Assembly: GCF_008638365.1 (NCBI RefSeq)
Contig: NZ_VWVU01000024.1
Coordinates: 44,012-108,011 of the forward strand
DNA: 64,000 nucleotides
From: Nocardiopsis quinghaiensis
GTDB lineage: Bacteria; Actinomycetota; Actinomycetes; Streptosporangiales; Streptosporangiaceae
Direction of reading: 5' to 3'
In this document: piece by piece, positions 34,938-42,684 of the stretch
How the letters are laid out: each line of letters starts with the position of its first letter
Position numbering within the stretch: the first letter of the stretch is position 1
Notes under the pieces: model-generated
Databases searched by the model: none
What the model was told of the DNA's origin: nothing
The model's input: the letters and a program-made list of their open reading frames with translations, nothing else
Program-made: the position numbers and the translations under genes

Positions 34938-35251
34938 CGGTCGCCACCGTCCCCGAGGTCCGCGGCCATGTCGACCATGTCGACGTCGCGCGCGCGGAAG
35001 ATGGCCGTGGTGACGGCGAAGCCCATCGCCATCTCCACGGCCATCGCGGTGACGGCGACCAGGACCAGGACCTGCCCGTCGGCCCGCTCTGGCGAGACGA
35101 AGAACCACAGGGACGCCGCGGCGACGATGACGGCGTTGACCATCAGCTCCAGGCCCATCATCACCATGACCACGGACTGCTGGCTGAGCGCGCCGAAGAG
35201 CCCCACCGAGAACAGCGCGGCCGCCAGGAGAAGGTACGCCTCCAGGATCAT
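34934..35251 (-). CDS. nuoK: Complex I-like subunit K
   Basis: A 105-residue protein with three hydrophobic helices. The two family glutamates are present, in MGLELMVNAVIVAA and in AMAVEMAMGFAVTTAIFR, so the proton path through this subunit seems intact. The last 15 residues are acidic. The ATG at 35251 overlaps the nuoJ stop (ATGA), and its own stop overlaps nuoL. Confidence 0.9.
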   Translation of the reverse strand: MILEAYLLLAAALFSVGLFGALSQQSVVMVMMGLELMVNAVIVAAASLWFFVSPERADGQVLVLVAVTAMAVEMAMGFAVTTAIFRARDVDMVDMAADLGDGGDR

Positions 35252-35811
35252 CGGTCGAGCCCACCGCCGATCGGGTCGTCGGGGCTCTCGCGCCGCAGGT
35301 CGTCGCCGTAGCGCTCGTAGCGGCCCCGGTGCGTGGTGAGCACGGTGGCGGCCACCATGGTCGCGAACAGCACCAGGCCCACGAGCATCATGACGAGCAT
35401 GTGCTCCCCCATGACCGCCTCGCCCAGAGCGAGCGTGGGGTCGGCGGGGGGCTCGCCCGTCCGCTCGGGCCAGGGCACGAACACGGCCCCCGCGGCCAGC
35501 AGCAGGAACACCCCCACGGACACGACCAGGGAGCCGGCCTTGTTGTGCACCATGGTCATCGGCATCAGCCCGGCCGGGTTCATCATGTACATGATCATGA
35601 AGACGGCCATCACCATCATCTCCATGATCATCATGAGGACGACCAGCACGCCCAGGTAGGACAGGCCCAGGAGCAGGATCGCCGCGGCGGTGAGGAGGAA
35701 GGACGCCAGCAGCGCGAAGGTCGCCCTGGCCATGGAGTCCACCACGAACACCGCGGCACCGGACGCGACCGCGCACACGGCGCAGACCGCGAACACCACC
35801 GTCTCGGTCAC
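35248..35811 (-). CDS. nuoJ: Complex I-like subunit J
   Basis: A 187-residue membrane protein with five hydrophobic helices. The family segment is LLLGLSYLGVLVVLMMIMEMMVMAVFMIMYMMNP, unusually rich in methionine, where the canonical family has an YVGAI-type motif; here YLGVLVVLM takes that place. The C-terminal 35 residues are hydrophilic. The GTG at 35811 follows GGGGGAG and lies eight bases after the nuoH stop. Confidence 0.85.
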   Translation of the reverse strand: MTETVVFAVCAVCAVASGAAVFVVDSMARATFALLASFLLTAAAILLLGLSYLGVLVVLMMIMEMMVMAVFMIMYMMNPAGLMPMTMVHNKAGSLVVSVGVFLLLAAGAVFVPWPERTGEPPADPTLALGEAVMGEHMLVMMLVGLVLFATMVAATVLTTHRGRYERYGDDLRRESPDDPIGGGLDR

Positions 35812-35819
35812 TGCTCCCC

Positions 35820-36746
35820 CTAACGCGTCAGCACGAACACGGCGACCACGAGGACCTGCAGGAGGGTCACCGGGACGAGGACCACCCAGCCCACCTCGGT
35901 GAACCGGTCCATCCGCACCGCGGGCAGCCGGTGCCCCAGCCAGACCAGGAGCGCCACGACCCCGGCCGTCTTGACCAGCGTCCACGCCCAGCCGGGCAGG
36001 AGCGGGCCCGCGCCGCCGCCCAGGAAGAGCGGTACCGCCATCGCGGCCACCACCGCGAGGAACACGTACCGCCCCGCGCGAAGGACCAGGAGGTCCACCC
36101 CCGACAGCTCCGCGGCCGCTCCCCCGGCCAGGTCCCGCCCCACGGGCGTTCCGAAGGGGCCCCAGAAGGCCATGGCCAGCGCCGAGACGAGGTAGACCGC
36201 GAAGGCCGCGGGCATCAGGACGGCGAACCAGACCTGCTCCTGGGCCGCGACGACGTCGCTCACGCGCAGCGAGCCCGCGCCCAGGGCCGCGGCGGTCAGG
36301 GCGAACATGTGCGGCAGCTCGTAGGAGAGCCCCTGGACGAGGAACCGGTAGCCCCCGACCAGGCCCCAGGCCGAGTCGGCTCCCCAGCCGAGCATCCACA
36401 GCGCTGCCCAGAGCACCACCTCCATGGCGTTGAACCACACGACGCCGACGGACAGGTCGCCGACCGCCATCGAGCCGAGCGGGACGACCAGCGCCGCCAG
36501 GACGGCGGCCACCGGAACCAGCGCGCCTCCCAGCCGCCACAGCAGCGTGTCCGCGCCGGGGATCGTCCTGCGCCGCTGCACGAGCAGTCGGGCCGACTCC
36601 CGCGCCGGGGCGGTCAGCCCCGCCGCCGGGGCGGTTCCCGCGGCCCGCGCGCGAAGCGCCGCCGTCCCCGCCGCGGCGCCGTAGCCGAAGGCGAACAGCA
36701 GCACGGGCACGAGCAGGACGGTCCACAGCGGCGCGGCCCCGCTCAC
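35820..36746 (-). CDS. nuoH: Complex I-like subunit H, divergent
   Basis: A 308-residue membrane protein with eight hydrophobic helices, clearly of the NuoH/HycD family (SYELP in QGLSYELPHMFAL; final helices). It is very divergent in the regions that form the quinone pocket of complex I. The usual GPNRVGP loop is missing (TAPARESARLLVQRRR stands there), and the AETNRAPFDLPEAESELV segment is replaced by FWGPFGTPVGRDLAGGAAAELSG. A normal quinone site is therefore unlikely. The GTG at 36746 overlaps the upstream stop (GTGA). Confidence 0.85.
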   Translation of the reverse strand: MSGAAPLWTVLLVPVLLFAFGYGAAAGTAALRARAAGTAPAAGLTAPARESARLLVQRRRTIPGADTLLWRLGGALVPVAAVLAALVVPLGSMAVGDLSVGVVWFNAMEVVLWAALWMLGWGADSAWGLVGGYRFLVQGLSYELPHMFALTAAALGAGSLRVSDVVAAQEQVWFAVLMPAAFAVYLVSALAMAFWGPFGTPVGRDLAGGAAAELSGVDLLVLRAGRYVFLAVVAAMAVPLFLGGGAGPLLPGWAWTLVKTAGVVALLVWLGHRLPAVRMDRFTEVGWVVLVPVTLLQVLVVAVFVLTR

Positions 36747-37840
36747 GTGTCACGCTCCGGGACGCGGGCGCCGACGGCCTCGGTGTCGGGGTCGAGTGAG
36801 GCCACGATGAGCCGTGCCGCCGCCAGTTCCCGGCCGACGACGAGTTCGGGCACCAGGTCCAGGGCCGCCCGGGCGGTGCCGGGGGCGGGGACCGGGGCGG
36901 AGGCGGACCGGCCGGGCTCCACCGCCGTCTCGATCCGCTCCAGCCAGCGCGACCAGCGGTCGGTGACGTCGCCGCGCAGCTCCTCGGGGGCGTGGTCTCC
37001 GACCGCTCCGAGACCGTCGGTGGCCCAGCGCAGCAGGCGCGAGCGGCGCACCCCGCGCAGCCAGCGGCGCAGCTCCGCCCCGGTACCCGGACCGGTGTCG
37101 GACTCCAGTAACGCGTCGCGCAGTCGGCGTCCCGTCAGGGCGGCGGCGGGCCAGCCCGCCACGGACAGCAGGCGCTGCGCCGCGTCCAGGGCGGACGCCG
37201 CCGTGGTCCACGGGCGCCCGGGGCTCCGCTCGGCGGCGCGCGGCCCGTCCCGAGGCACGTCCCGAGGCGCGTCCCAGAAGGAGGGGCCCTTCCGTGCCCC
37301 GACGAGGTGGACCCGTGCCTCCTGCACCACGTCCCCCTGGAGCACCACCCGCAGGGACAGCCCGGCGGGCCAGTCGGCCAGGGCCGGGCCGAGGGCGAGG
37401 TGCAGCTGGTCGAGTGCCAGGCCGTCGCGGTCCTCGCCCCGGTCCGCCATGGGCAGGCCGCCGGGCATGTGCTCCTCACCGGCGGCCTCGGCCCGCTCGC
37501 GTGCGGCCCGGTCGCGCTCGTCGGCGTCGCGGCGCTGGGCGGCGACGTCGAGCAGGTCGGCGCGGGCGCGCTCCAGGGCCGCGACCGCCCGCTCCGGGGA
37601 GGGGACACGCGCGCGGGCGCGCGGACCGGGCATCTGTCCCCAGACCCGGTCCAGCATCTCGTCGAGCTCGGGGTCCGCGGGGCCGCACACCACCAGCAGG
37701 TCGGCCTCGGCGGGGGCCAGCGCCTGACGCCAGCCGCGTTCGCGCACGGCCCTCTCCACGGCCAGCCGCGCTCCGGTACCGCCGATCGCCGTGACGACGA
37801 AGGCGCACGGGGCGGCGCGGCGCAGCAGCCATCCGGTCAC
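36743..37840 (-). CDS. Degenerate NuoB/NuoD-like protein of the complex I-like operon
   Basis: A 365-residue soluble protein at the position where nuoB, C and D would be. Residues about 12-80 resemble NuoB: ADLLVVCGPADPELDEMLDRVWGQMPGPRA matches the ADV...G.....M...+....MPEPR pattern. The CC pair and the other cysteine ligands of cluster N2 are absent; I see only isolated cysteines. Further on, LGPALADWPAGLSLRVVLQ followed by GDVVQEARVHLVG resembles the N-terminal beta sheet of NuoD (FGPxHPxxHGxLRLxLxLDGE), again without the His residues. A charged helical linker lies between. The GTG at 37840 overlaps the nuoA stop. I infer a relic fusion that caps the membrane arm without electron transfer. 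Confidence 0.65.
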   Translation of the reverse strand: MTGWLLRRAAPCAFVVTAIGGTGARLAVERAVRERGWRQALAPAEADLLVVCGPADPELDEMLDRVWGQMPGPRARARVPSPERAVAALERARADLLDVAAQRRDADERDRAARERAEAAGEEHMPGGLPMADRGEDRDGLALDQLHLALGPALADWPAGLSLRVVLQGDVVQEARVHLVGARKGPSFWDAPRDVPRDGPRAAERSPGRPWTTAASALDAAQRLLSVAGWPAAALTGRRLRDALLESDTGPGTGAELRRWLRGVRRSRLLRWATDGLGAVGDHAPEELRGDVTDRWSRWLERIETAVEPGRSASAPVPAPGTARAALDLVPELVVGRELAAARLIVASLDPDTEAVGARVPERDT

Positions 37841-38187
37841 GTCCACCGGAACGCCCCCTCCCGCCACGCGTAGACGACGGCCGCGACCAGGACGGCGAGG
37901 AAGGCGAACATCTCCACGACGGCGGGTGCCCCCTTGTCCGCCACGACGAGCACCCAGGGGTACATGAAGACCATCTCCATGTCGAAGGCCAGGAAGAGCA
38001 GTGTCACCGTGTACCAGCGCACGTGGTACCGGGAGACCGCGTGCTCGGTCACGGCCGCGCCCGACAGGAACGGTTCGCAGGACACGGGCGTCCGCCGCAG
38101 GCGTACCGCCGCCGAGAGCGCGTAGAGGCCCAGGACCAGCGCGGCCGCGATCCCGGCGAGGACGAGCACCGGCCCGAACGAGTCCAT
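37837..38187 (-). CDS. nuoA: Complex I-like subunit A
   Basis: A 116-residue membrane protein with three helices. The family loop with its cysteine is seen as VSCEPFLSGAAVTEHAVSRYHVRWYTVTLLFLAFDMEMVFMYPW, where FD.E..F.YPW is the NuoA signature. It is the first gene of the operon; 154 bases without a gene separate it from the HD-domain gene, so the operon promoter should lie at 38188-38341 or just inside. Its TGA overlaps the next GTG. Confidence 0.9.
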   Translation of the reverse strand: MDSFGPVLVLAGIAAALVLGLYALSAAVRLRRTPVSCEPFLSGAAVTEHAVSRYHVRWYTVTLLFLAFDMEMVFMYPWVLVVADKGAPAVVEMFAFLAVLVAAVVYAWREGAFRWT

Positions 38188-38341
38188 GCGCTCCCCCTCC
38201 CCCGCCGAGGCGCGTCTGCCCGTCCTCGGCGGTCGCCGTCGGAACCACGGTCCACACCGGCTCTCAGGCTAGGAGGGGGCGGGGCCGGATCCGGGGAGGG
38301 ACACGCGAGGGCGCGGATCCGCGCCGGAGGGGGAGAGGAGA

Positions 38342-38941
38342 TCAGTCGAGGACCGTGTGCCCGTACCCGTGGGCGATCCCCGCCACGTCGGGTTCGCCGA
38401 ACCGCTCCACCATGGCCCCGAACAGCGCGGCCTTGTCCGGCCCGAACCCGCTCACCTTGCGCGTGTAGGCCCCCGCGGTCAGGAACACCGGCGGATCCGC
38501 CTTGCTGTGGAACTTGTCCGCGTACATGACGACCTCCTCCTCAGGCGTCCCGGGAAGGTAGTCGTCGACCGGGATCGGCAGGCCCCGCATGTGCACGTCG
38601 TCCCTGGTGATGCCCACCCCCGTGTGGCACGAGCAGAACCGGCACAGCGCCTCGGGGTAGCCCTCCTCCGCCAGCAGTTCGTGTCCGAGCACCCCGTGGC
38701 GCACGTACCGCGCGCGGTCGAGCTCTCCGGATCCGTCGAAGAGGCGGTACACCCCGATGTCGTGCAGGAGGCAGCCCGCCCGTACCAGGCCCACGTCCAG
38801 AGGAAGGGAGTCGGCGCGGACGATGTGCTCGGCCAGTTCGCACACGATCCGGCAGTGCGTGTACACAAGGTCGAAGGCTTCGCGTGTGGGCGCGTGCTCC
38901 AGGTGCAGGGAGCGGATCTCCCCGTCGGTCGGGATCTGCAT
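38342..38941 (-). CDS. HD-domain phosphohydrolase-like protein
   Basis: A 199-residue metal-dependent HD protein. The first metal-site His is in YTHCRIVCELAEHIV, the HD pair in AGCLLHDIGVYRLF, and later His residues in RHGVLGHELL and FCSCHTGVGI. Proteins of this small type hydrolyse nucleotides or other phosphate esters; the substrate is unknown. The ATG at 38941 lacks a ribosome site, but TAGAGT lies seven bases upstream, fitting a leaderless transcript. It is divergent from the PfkB kinase gene across 76 bases. Confidence 0.8.
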   Translation of the reverse strand: MQIPTDGEIRSLHLEHAPTREAFDLVYTHCRIVCELAEHIVRADSLPLDVGLVRAGCLLHDIGVYRLFDGSGELDRARYVRHGVLGHELLAEEGYPEALCRFCSCHTGVGITRDDVHMRGLPIPVDDYLPGTPEEEVVMYADKFHSKADPPVFLTAGAYTRKVSGFGPDKAALFGAMVERFGEPDVAGIAHGYGHTVLD

Positions 38942-39017
38942 ACGGGGGACTCTATTCGTTGACGCGCGCACCCCCGCGGCACGTGCCCGTCAGGCCCGAG
39001 AGAAACGAGCGGAGCTC

Positions 39018-39956
39018 ATGAACGACCCGAGGTACGACGTCCTGGTCGCCGGAGGGGCCGGCGTGGACACCATCGTCCGCGTCGACGCCCTGGAGGTCCC
39101 CGAAGGCGACTCCGCGGGTGTCCCGCCGGTGCACGACTACGTCGCCCACACCGGCAACGGAGTGGCGGTCGGCTGCCACACCCTGGGGACGTCCACCAAG
39201 TTCATCGACTTCCTGGGGGACGACGCCCAGGGCCGGATGGTCCTGGACGCCTACGCCGGGATCGGCCTCGACTTCAGCCGGGTCGTCTCCGCGCACGGCA
39301 CGCCCCGGGGCATCAACCTGGTGGACCCCGGGGGACGCCGCTTCTCCTTCTACGACGGCCGCCACCCGGCCGACCTGCGCCTGCCCCGCGCCTTCTACCT
39401 GCCCCACCTGGAACGCTCCCGGCACGTACACATGTCCATCATCGGCCACAACAGGGACATGTACGAGGACGTCGAGGCGCTCGGCCTCTCCAGTTCCACG
39501 GACCTGCACGACTGGGACGGGGAGAACCCGCACCACCTCTCCTACGCGCTGCGCTCGGACCTGGTGTTCCTCAGCGCCGCGGCGATCCGCGACCGCGTTC
39601 CCCACGTGCTGCACGGCATCGTCGACCGTGGGCGGGCACGGGTCGCCGTCGCCACCGACGGCGAGCGGGGCTGCCACGTACTGGTGCGCGGGGAGCCCGC
39701 TCCCAGGCACTACCCGGCGGCACCCCCCGAACGCCCGGTCGTGGACAGCAACGGTGCGGGCGACGCCTTCGTCGCGGCGTTCCTGTACTCCTACCTGGAG
39801 GACCGGGCAATCGGTGAGTGCGTCCTGTCCGGGGCCGTGGCGGGCGCGTTCGCCTGCGGCAGTGCCGGTACCCACACGGAGTTCGCGGATCCCGTCTCGC
39901 TGCGCGAGGTCGGGGAGCGGGCCCGCGCGGCCTTCTTCGGGGCTGTGGAGCCGTGA
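39018..39956 (+). CDS. PfkB-family carbohydrate kinase
   Basis: A 312-residue ribokinase-type kinase, transferring phosphate from ATP to a sugar or nucleoside. The N-terminal part has DVLVAGGAGVDTIVRVD and the HTGNGVAVGCHTLG substrate-side loop; the C-terminal signature DSNGAGDAFVAAFLYSYL holds the catalytic Asp in GAGD. GGRRFSFYDGRHPADLRLP is an unusual middle segment. The sugar cannot be inferred. The ATG at 39018 follows GGAG. Confidence 0.85.
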   Translation: MNDPRYDVLVAGGAGVDTIVRVDALEVPEGDSAGVPPVHDYVAHTGNGVAVGCHTLGTSTKFIDFLGDDAQGRMVLDAYAGIGLDFSRVVSAHGTPRGINLVDPGGRRFSFYDGRHPADLRLPRAFYLPHLERSRHVHMSIIGHNRDMYEDVEALGLSSSTDLHDWDGENPHHLSYALRSDLVFLSAAAIRDRVPHVLHGIVDRGRARVAVATDGERGCHVLVRGEPAPRHYPAAPPERPVVDSNGAGDAFVAAFLYSYLEDRAIGECVLSGAVAGAFACGSAGTHTEFADPVSLREVGERARAAFFGAVEP

Positions 39957-40071
39957 GCACCGCGCTCCTCCCCTTCGGACGCGGTGGTCGCGGCGACCGA
40001 CCGGCCCGGGGCGGGCGGGGCCCCGCGCGCGGGAGCCGAACGGCGGGGAGCCCGTCTCGGGAGGCCGGGCG

Positions 40072-41088
40072 TCAGTAGGACGAGACGTGCACGTGGTCGT
40101 AGTGGTTCTCCGTGACGCTGCCGCGGTTGTTCATCGCCACCCACTGGCGGTTGGTCGAGTGCCAGATCCGCTGTTCCCAGATCACGTACTTGACGCCGAG
40201 ACGGTCCACGTTGTCGATCGCGTACTGGGCCATCGCGTTCCCGGTCGCCCGGTTCTGCGCGCTCGGGTGCGTGCCGATCACCGACACCATGAAGTCGCAG
40301 GCCTGCCCCGTCCCGTGGTCGTCGCTGCTGCTGCGCGCGCAGCCCACCTCGTAGGGGGAGCCGACGTTGAGGATGATCTCGTCGCGGATCGCGGCCATGC
40401 GCGGCGTCGCACCGTCGAAGCCCCACCCCTTGAGGCTCTCGGGGACGGTGCCGCCGGTGCTCCCGCCCGACGGCGCCGCGGGCTCCTCCGGCTCCTCCGG
40501 CTCCTCGGGGACCTGTTCGGCCTCGTAGCGCTCGATGGCCTCCTCGACCTCGTCGCGCTCCTCCTCCAGTGTGTCGATCAGCTCCTCGGCCTCGGAGAGC
40601 TCCTTGTCGGCCTCCTCCGAGACCTCCTGCCTCTCCTCCTGGAGCTGGACGAGCTCGGAGATCTGGCCGGCCTGCTGGCGTCCCAACTGCTCCATGGTGG
40701 CGGTGTCCTGGAACAGGTCCTCGGGGGAGGCGGTGAAGAGCACCTCCAGCGTGGGGTCCAGACCTGAGCTCTTGTACTGGCTGGCGGCGATCTGGACGAC
40801 GCTGGAGCGGGACCCCTCCAGTTCCTCATCGACCTCCTCCAGTTCCTCCTTCGCCTGTTCGGCGCGTTCCTTGATCTCGTTGTACTGGAGGAGTTCGCCC
40901 TCGTAGGTCTCCTCCAGTTCCTCCGCCCTCCCGTTGAGGTCGTCGATGTCCGCGTCGTCGGGCGCGGCGTGGGCGGCCGACGGCGCGACGAGGACGGCGG
41001 CCAGGGCCAGCGCGAGGGTCGCCGCGCCCGAACGCACGCCCCGACGGGACGAGGCGTCGGTCGGTGAGGGGAGGAAGTTCCGGTTCAT
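40072..41088 (-). CDS. Secreted coiled-coil protein with a C-terminal peptidase-like domain
   Basis: A 338-residue exported protein. A signal peptide (about 1-42, ending APSAAHAA) is followed by a long Glu-rich coiled coil (about 45-200) as in RipC/NlpC-type cell-wall hydrolases, and by a Pro/Glu linker with PEEPEEPEEP. The C-terminal 120 residues (GWGFDGATPRMAAIRDEIILNVG ... CARSSSDDHGTGQACDFMV ... YDHVHVSSY) match the ARB_07466-like domain found in actinobacterial secreted proteins; the H and D residues suggest a metal peptidase site. A role in peptidoglycan remodelling is likely but not shown. The ATG at 41088 follows GGAG. Confidence 0.8.
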   Translation of the reverse strand: MNRNFLPSPTDASSRRGVRSGAATLALALAAVLVAPSAAHAAPDDADIDDLNGRAEELEETYEGELLQYNEIKERAEQAKEELEEVDEELEGSRSSVVQIAASQYKSSGLDPTLEVLFTASPEDLFQDTATMEQLGRQQAGQISELVQLQEERQEVSEEADKELSEAEELIDTLEEERDEVEEAIERYEAEQVPEEPEEPEEPAAPSGGSTGGTVPESLKGWGFDGATPRMAAIRDEIILNVGSPYEVGCARSSSDDHGTGQACDFMVSVIGTHPSAQNRATGNAMAQYAIDNVDRLGVKYVIWEQRIWHSTNRQWVAMNNRGSVTENHYDHVHVSSY

Positions 41089-41432
41089 GCGAGCTCCATG
41101 GGTCGTACCGCGAACGAGCCCGACGAGCGAGGGGCAAGAGGGTGGTGAGGCGGGGCTGGGGGGAGCCCGGCGCCGGTTCGCCCATCGCACGGCACCAACG
41201 GGAAGGTGCCTACGGGTCGGCGGGTGCACAGGAGACAATACGAGATCTAACCGTCATATACCTAATGCTGTTCTTGTGATGTGGGTCCGCTGGACGGGAG
41301 GGCTCCGGCGGAGCGCGTCCGCGCCCCGACCGTGTCGGACGTCCACATGGCGGTTCCACCCCCGAGGGACCGGATATCGTCCGCCGTACGCGGGAAGGGC
41401 CCCGAGGGCCGCTGAGAGAAGGAAGTTCCAGC
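41089..41432. other. Divergent intergenic region, promoter area with a stable hairpin
   Basis: 344 bases without a gene between two divergent genes. The A/T-rich stretch at 41229-41280 probably holds promoters for one or both. A strong hairpin, GGCACC...GGTGCC, lies at about 41190-41211 in the long 5' leader of the leftward cell-wall gene, so that leader may be structured and regulatory. I could not fit it to a known riboswitch. Confidence 0.4.
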
Positions 41433-42680
41433 TTGCGCACGAGCACTCCACCGGAATCGCACCGGACTCCGCGCCCCGAGCAGGGAAGCACCGTGCCGAG
41501 GTGGCTTCCCCGGGCGCTGATGCTGACCATGTGGGTCGTCACGGCCTTCGGTATCGCCCTGTGGCTGTTCCTCCAGCTGCAGAGCATCATCGTGCTGCTG
41601 CTGATCTCGCTGTTCCTCGCGCTGGCGCTGGAACCCGCGGTCAACTGGCTGCACCAGCGCCGGTGGCCGCGCGGTCCGGCCACGGGAACGGTGATGACTC
41701 TCGTACTGCTGTCGGTCCTCGCCTTCCTCAGCCTGCTCGGCTCGATGCTGATCGGGCAGGTGCTGGCGTTCGCCGACGAGCTGCCGGGAATGACACGCGC
41801 CGCGCTGAACTGGGTCAACACCACGTTCGACACGTCCTTCTCCCCCACGAACCTGATCGAGGAGGTCTCCAGCGCGAGCGGGCTGGTCGAACAGTACGCG
41901 ACGAGCATCGCCAACAACGTCTGGGGAGCCGGGACGACGGTCCTGGCCATGCTGTTCAACGGGCTGACGATCGCGCTCTTCACCTTCTACCTGTGCGCCG
42001 ACGGGCCGCGCTTCCGCCGCGTGACCTGCTCGGTCCTGCCGCCGCGCACCCAGCGCGAGGTGCTGCGGGCGTGGGAGATCGCGATCGCCAAGACGGGCGG
42101 TTACCTCTACTCCCGGGCTCTCATGGCGCTGGTCTGCACTGTCGCGCACTACCTGGTCCTGGTGGTCCTGGACATCCCGTTCGCGTTCGCCCTCGCGCTG
42201 TGGGTGGGGGTGCTGTCGCAGTTCATCCCCACCATCGGCACCTACATCGGCGGTGCCGTCCCCGTGCTGGTGGCACTGTTGCAGGGCCCGTGGCAGGCCG
42301 TGTGGGTGCTCGCGTTCGTCATCGTCTACCAGCAGTTCGAGAACTACCTGCTGCAGCCCCGCATCACGGCCAGGACGCTCGACATGCACCCGGCGGTGGC
42401 GTTCGGTTCGGTACTCGCGGGCATGGCGATCATGGGCGCTCCGGGCGCGCTGCTCGCCCTCCCCATCGGCGCGAGCCTGCAGGCGTTCCTCAGTATCTAC
42501 ATCAGGCGCTACGAGGTCGAGGAGCATCCCCTGCTGGACAGCGGCGGGGGCGTCGAGCGGGTGGAAGCCGGCTTCGAGGAGGAGGGCGGCCCCTCACCGG
42601 ACGGGGACGGCGACGGCGACGCGGGTCCGCGCACACCTCCCGGCGGCCCGGCTCCGGAGGGGCCGCCGCCCGGCGGGTGA
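41433..42680 (+). CDS. AI-2E family transporter (UPF0118)
   Basis: A 415-residue membrane protein with seven to eight hydrophobic helices: three at the N-terminus (LMLTMWVVTAFGIALWLFL; SIIVLLLISLFLALALEPAVNWL), a long extracytoplasmic or amphipathic middle segment, and the typical C-terminal block WVGVLSQFIPTIGTYIGGAVPVLVAL with FENYLLQPRI. Members export autoinducer-2 or act as Na+/H+ antiporters; the substrate here is open. The C-terminus is an acidic Pro/Gly-rich tail. The start is TTG at 41433 after GAGAAGGAAG; no ATG or GTG with a ribosome site fits. Confidence 0.85.
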   Translation: MRTSTPPESHRTPRPEQGSTVPRWLPRALMLTMWVVTAFGIALWLFLQLQSIIVLLLISLFLALALEPAVNWLHQRRWPRGPATGTVMTLVLLSVLAFLSLLGSMLIGQVLAFADELPGMTRAALNWVNTTFDTSFSPTNLIEEVSSASGLVEQYATSIANNVWGAGTTVLAMLFNGLTIALFTFYLCADGPRFRRVTCSVLPPRTQREVLRAWEIAIAKTGGYLYSRALMALVCTVAHYLVLVVLDIPFAFALALWVGVLSQFIPTIGTYIGGAVPVLVALLQGPWQAVWVLAFVIVYQQFENYLLQPRITARTLDMHPAVAFGSVLAGMAIMGAPGALLALPIGASLQAFLSIYIRRYEVEEHPLLDSGGGVERVEAGFEEEGGPSPDGDGDGDAGPRTPPGGPAPEGPPPGG

Positions 42681-42684
42681 GGTC

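Noticed and set aside
29686..35339. Several long plus-strand frames opposite the nuo genes
   Set aside because: Composition (runs of Arg, Gly, Gln, His) is that of antisense shadows; the minus strand carries coherent membrane proteins.
36743..37840. A normal nuoB or nuoC gene
   Set aside because: Cysteine ligands and the conserved signatures are absent, so the names would mislead.
41089..41240. A c-di-AMP (ydaO-type) riboswitch ahead of the cell-wall gene
   Set aside because: Position and gene type would fit, but I could not match the conserved core; a covariance-model search would decide.
41262..42527. A 421-codon minus-strand frame opposite the AI-2E transporter gene
   Set aside because: Low-complexity His/Gln/Asp-rich antisense reading without a start site.
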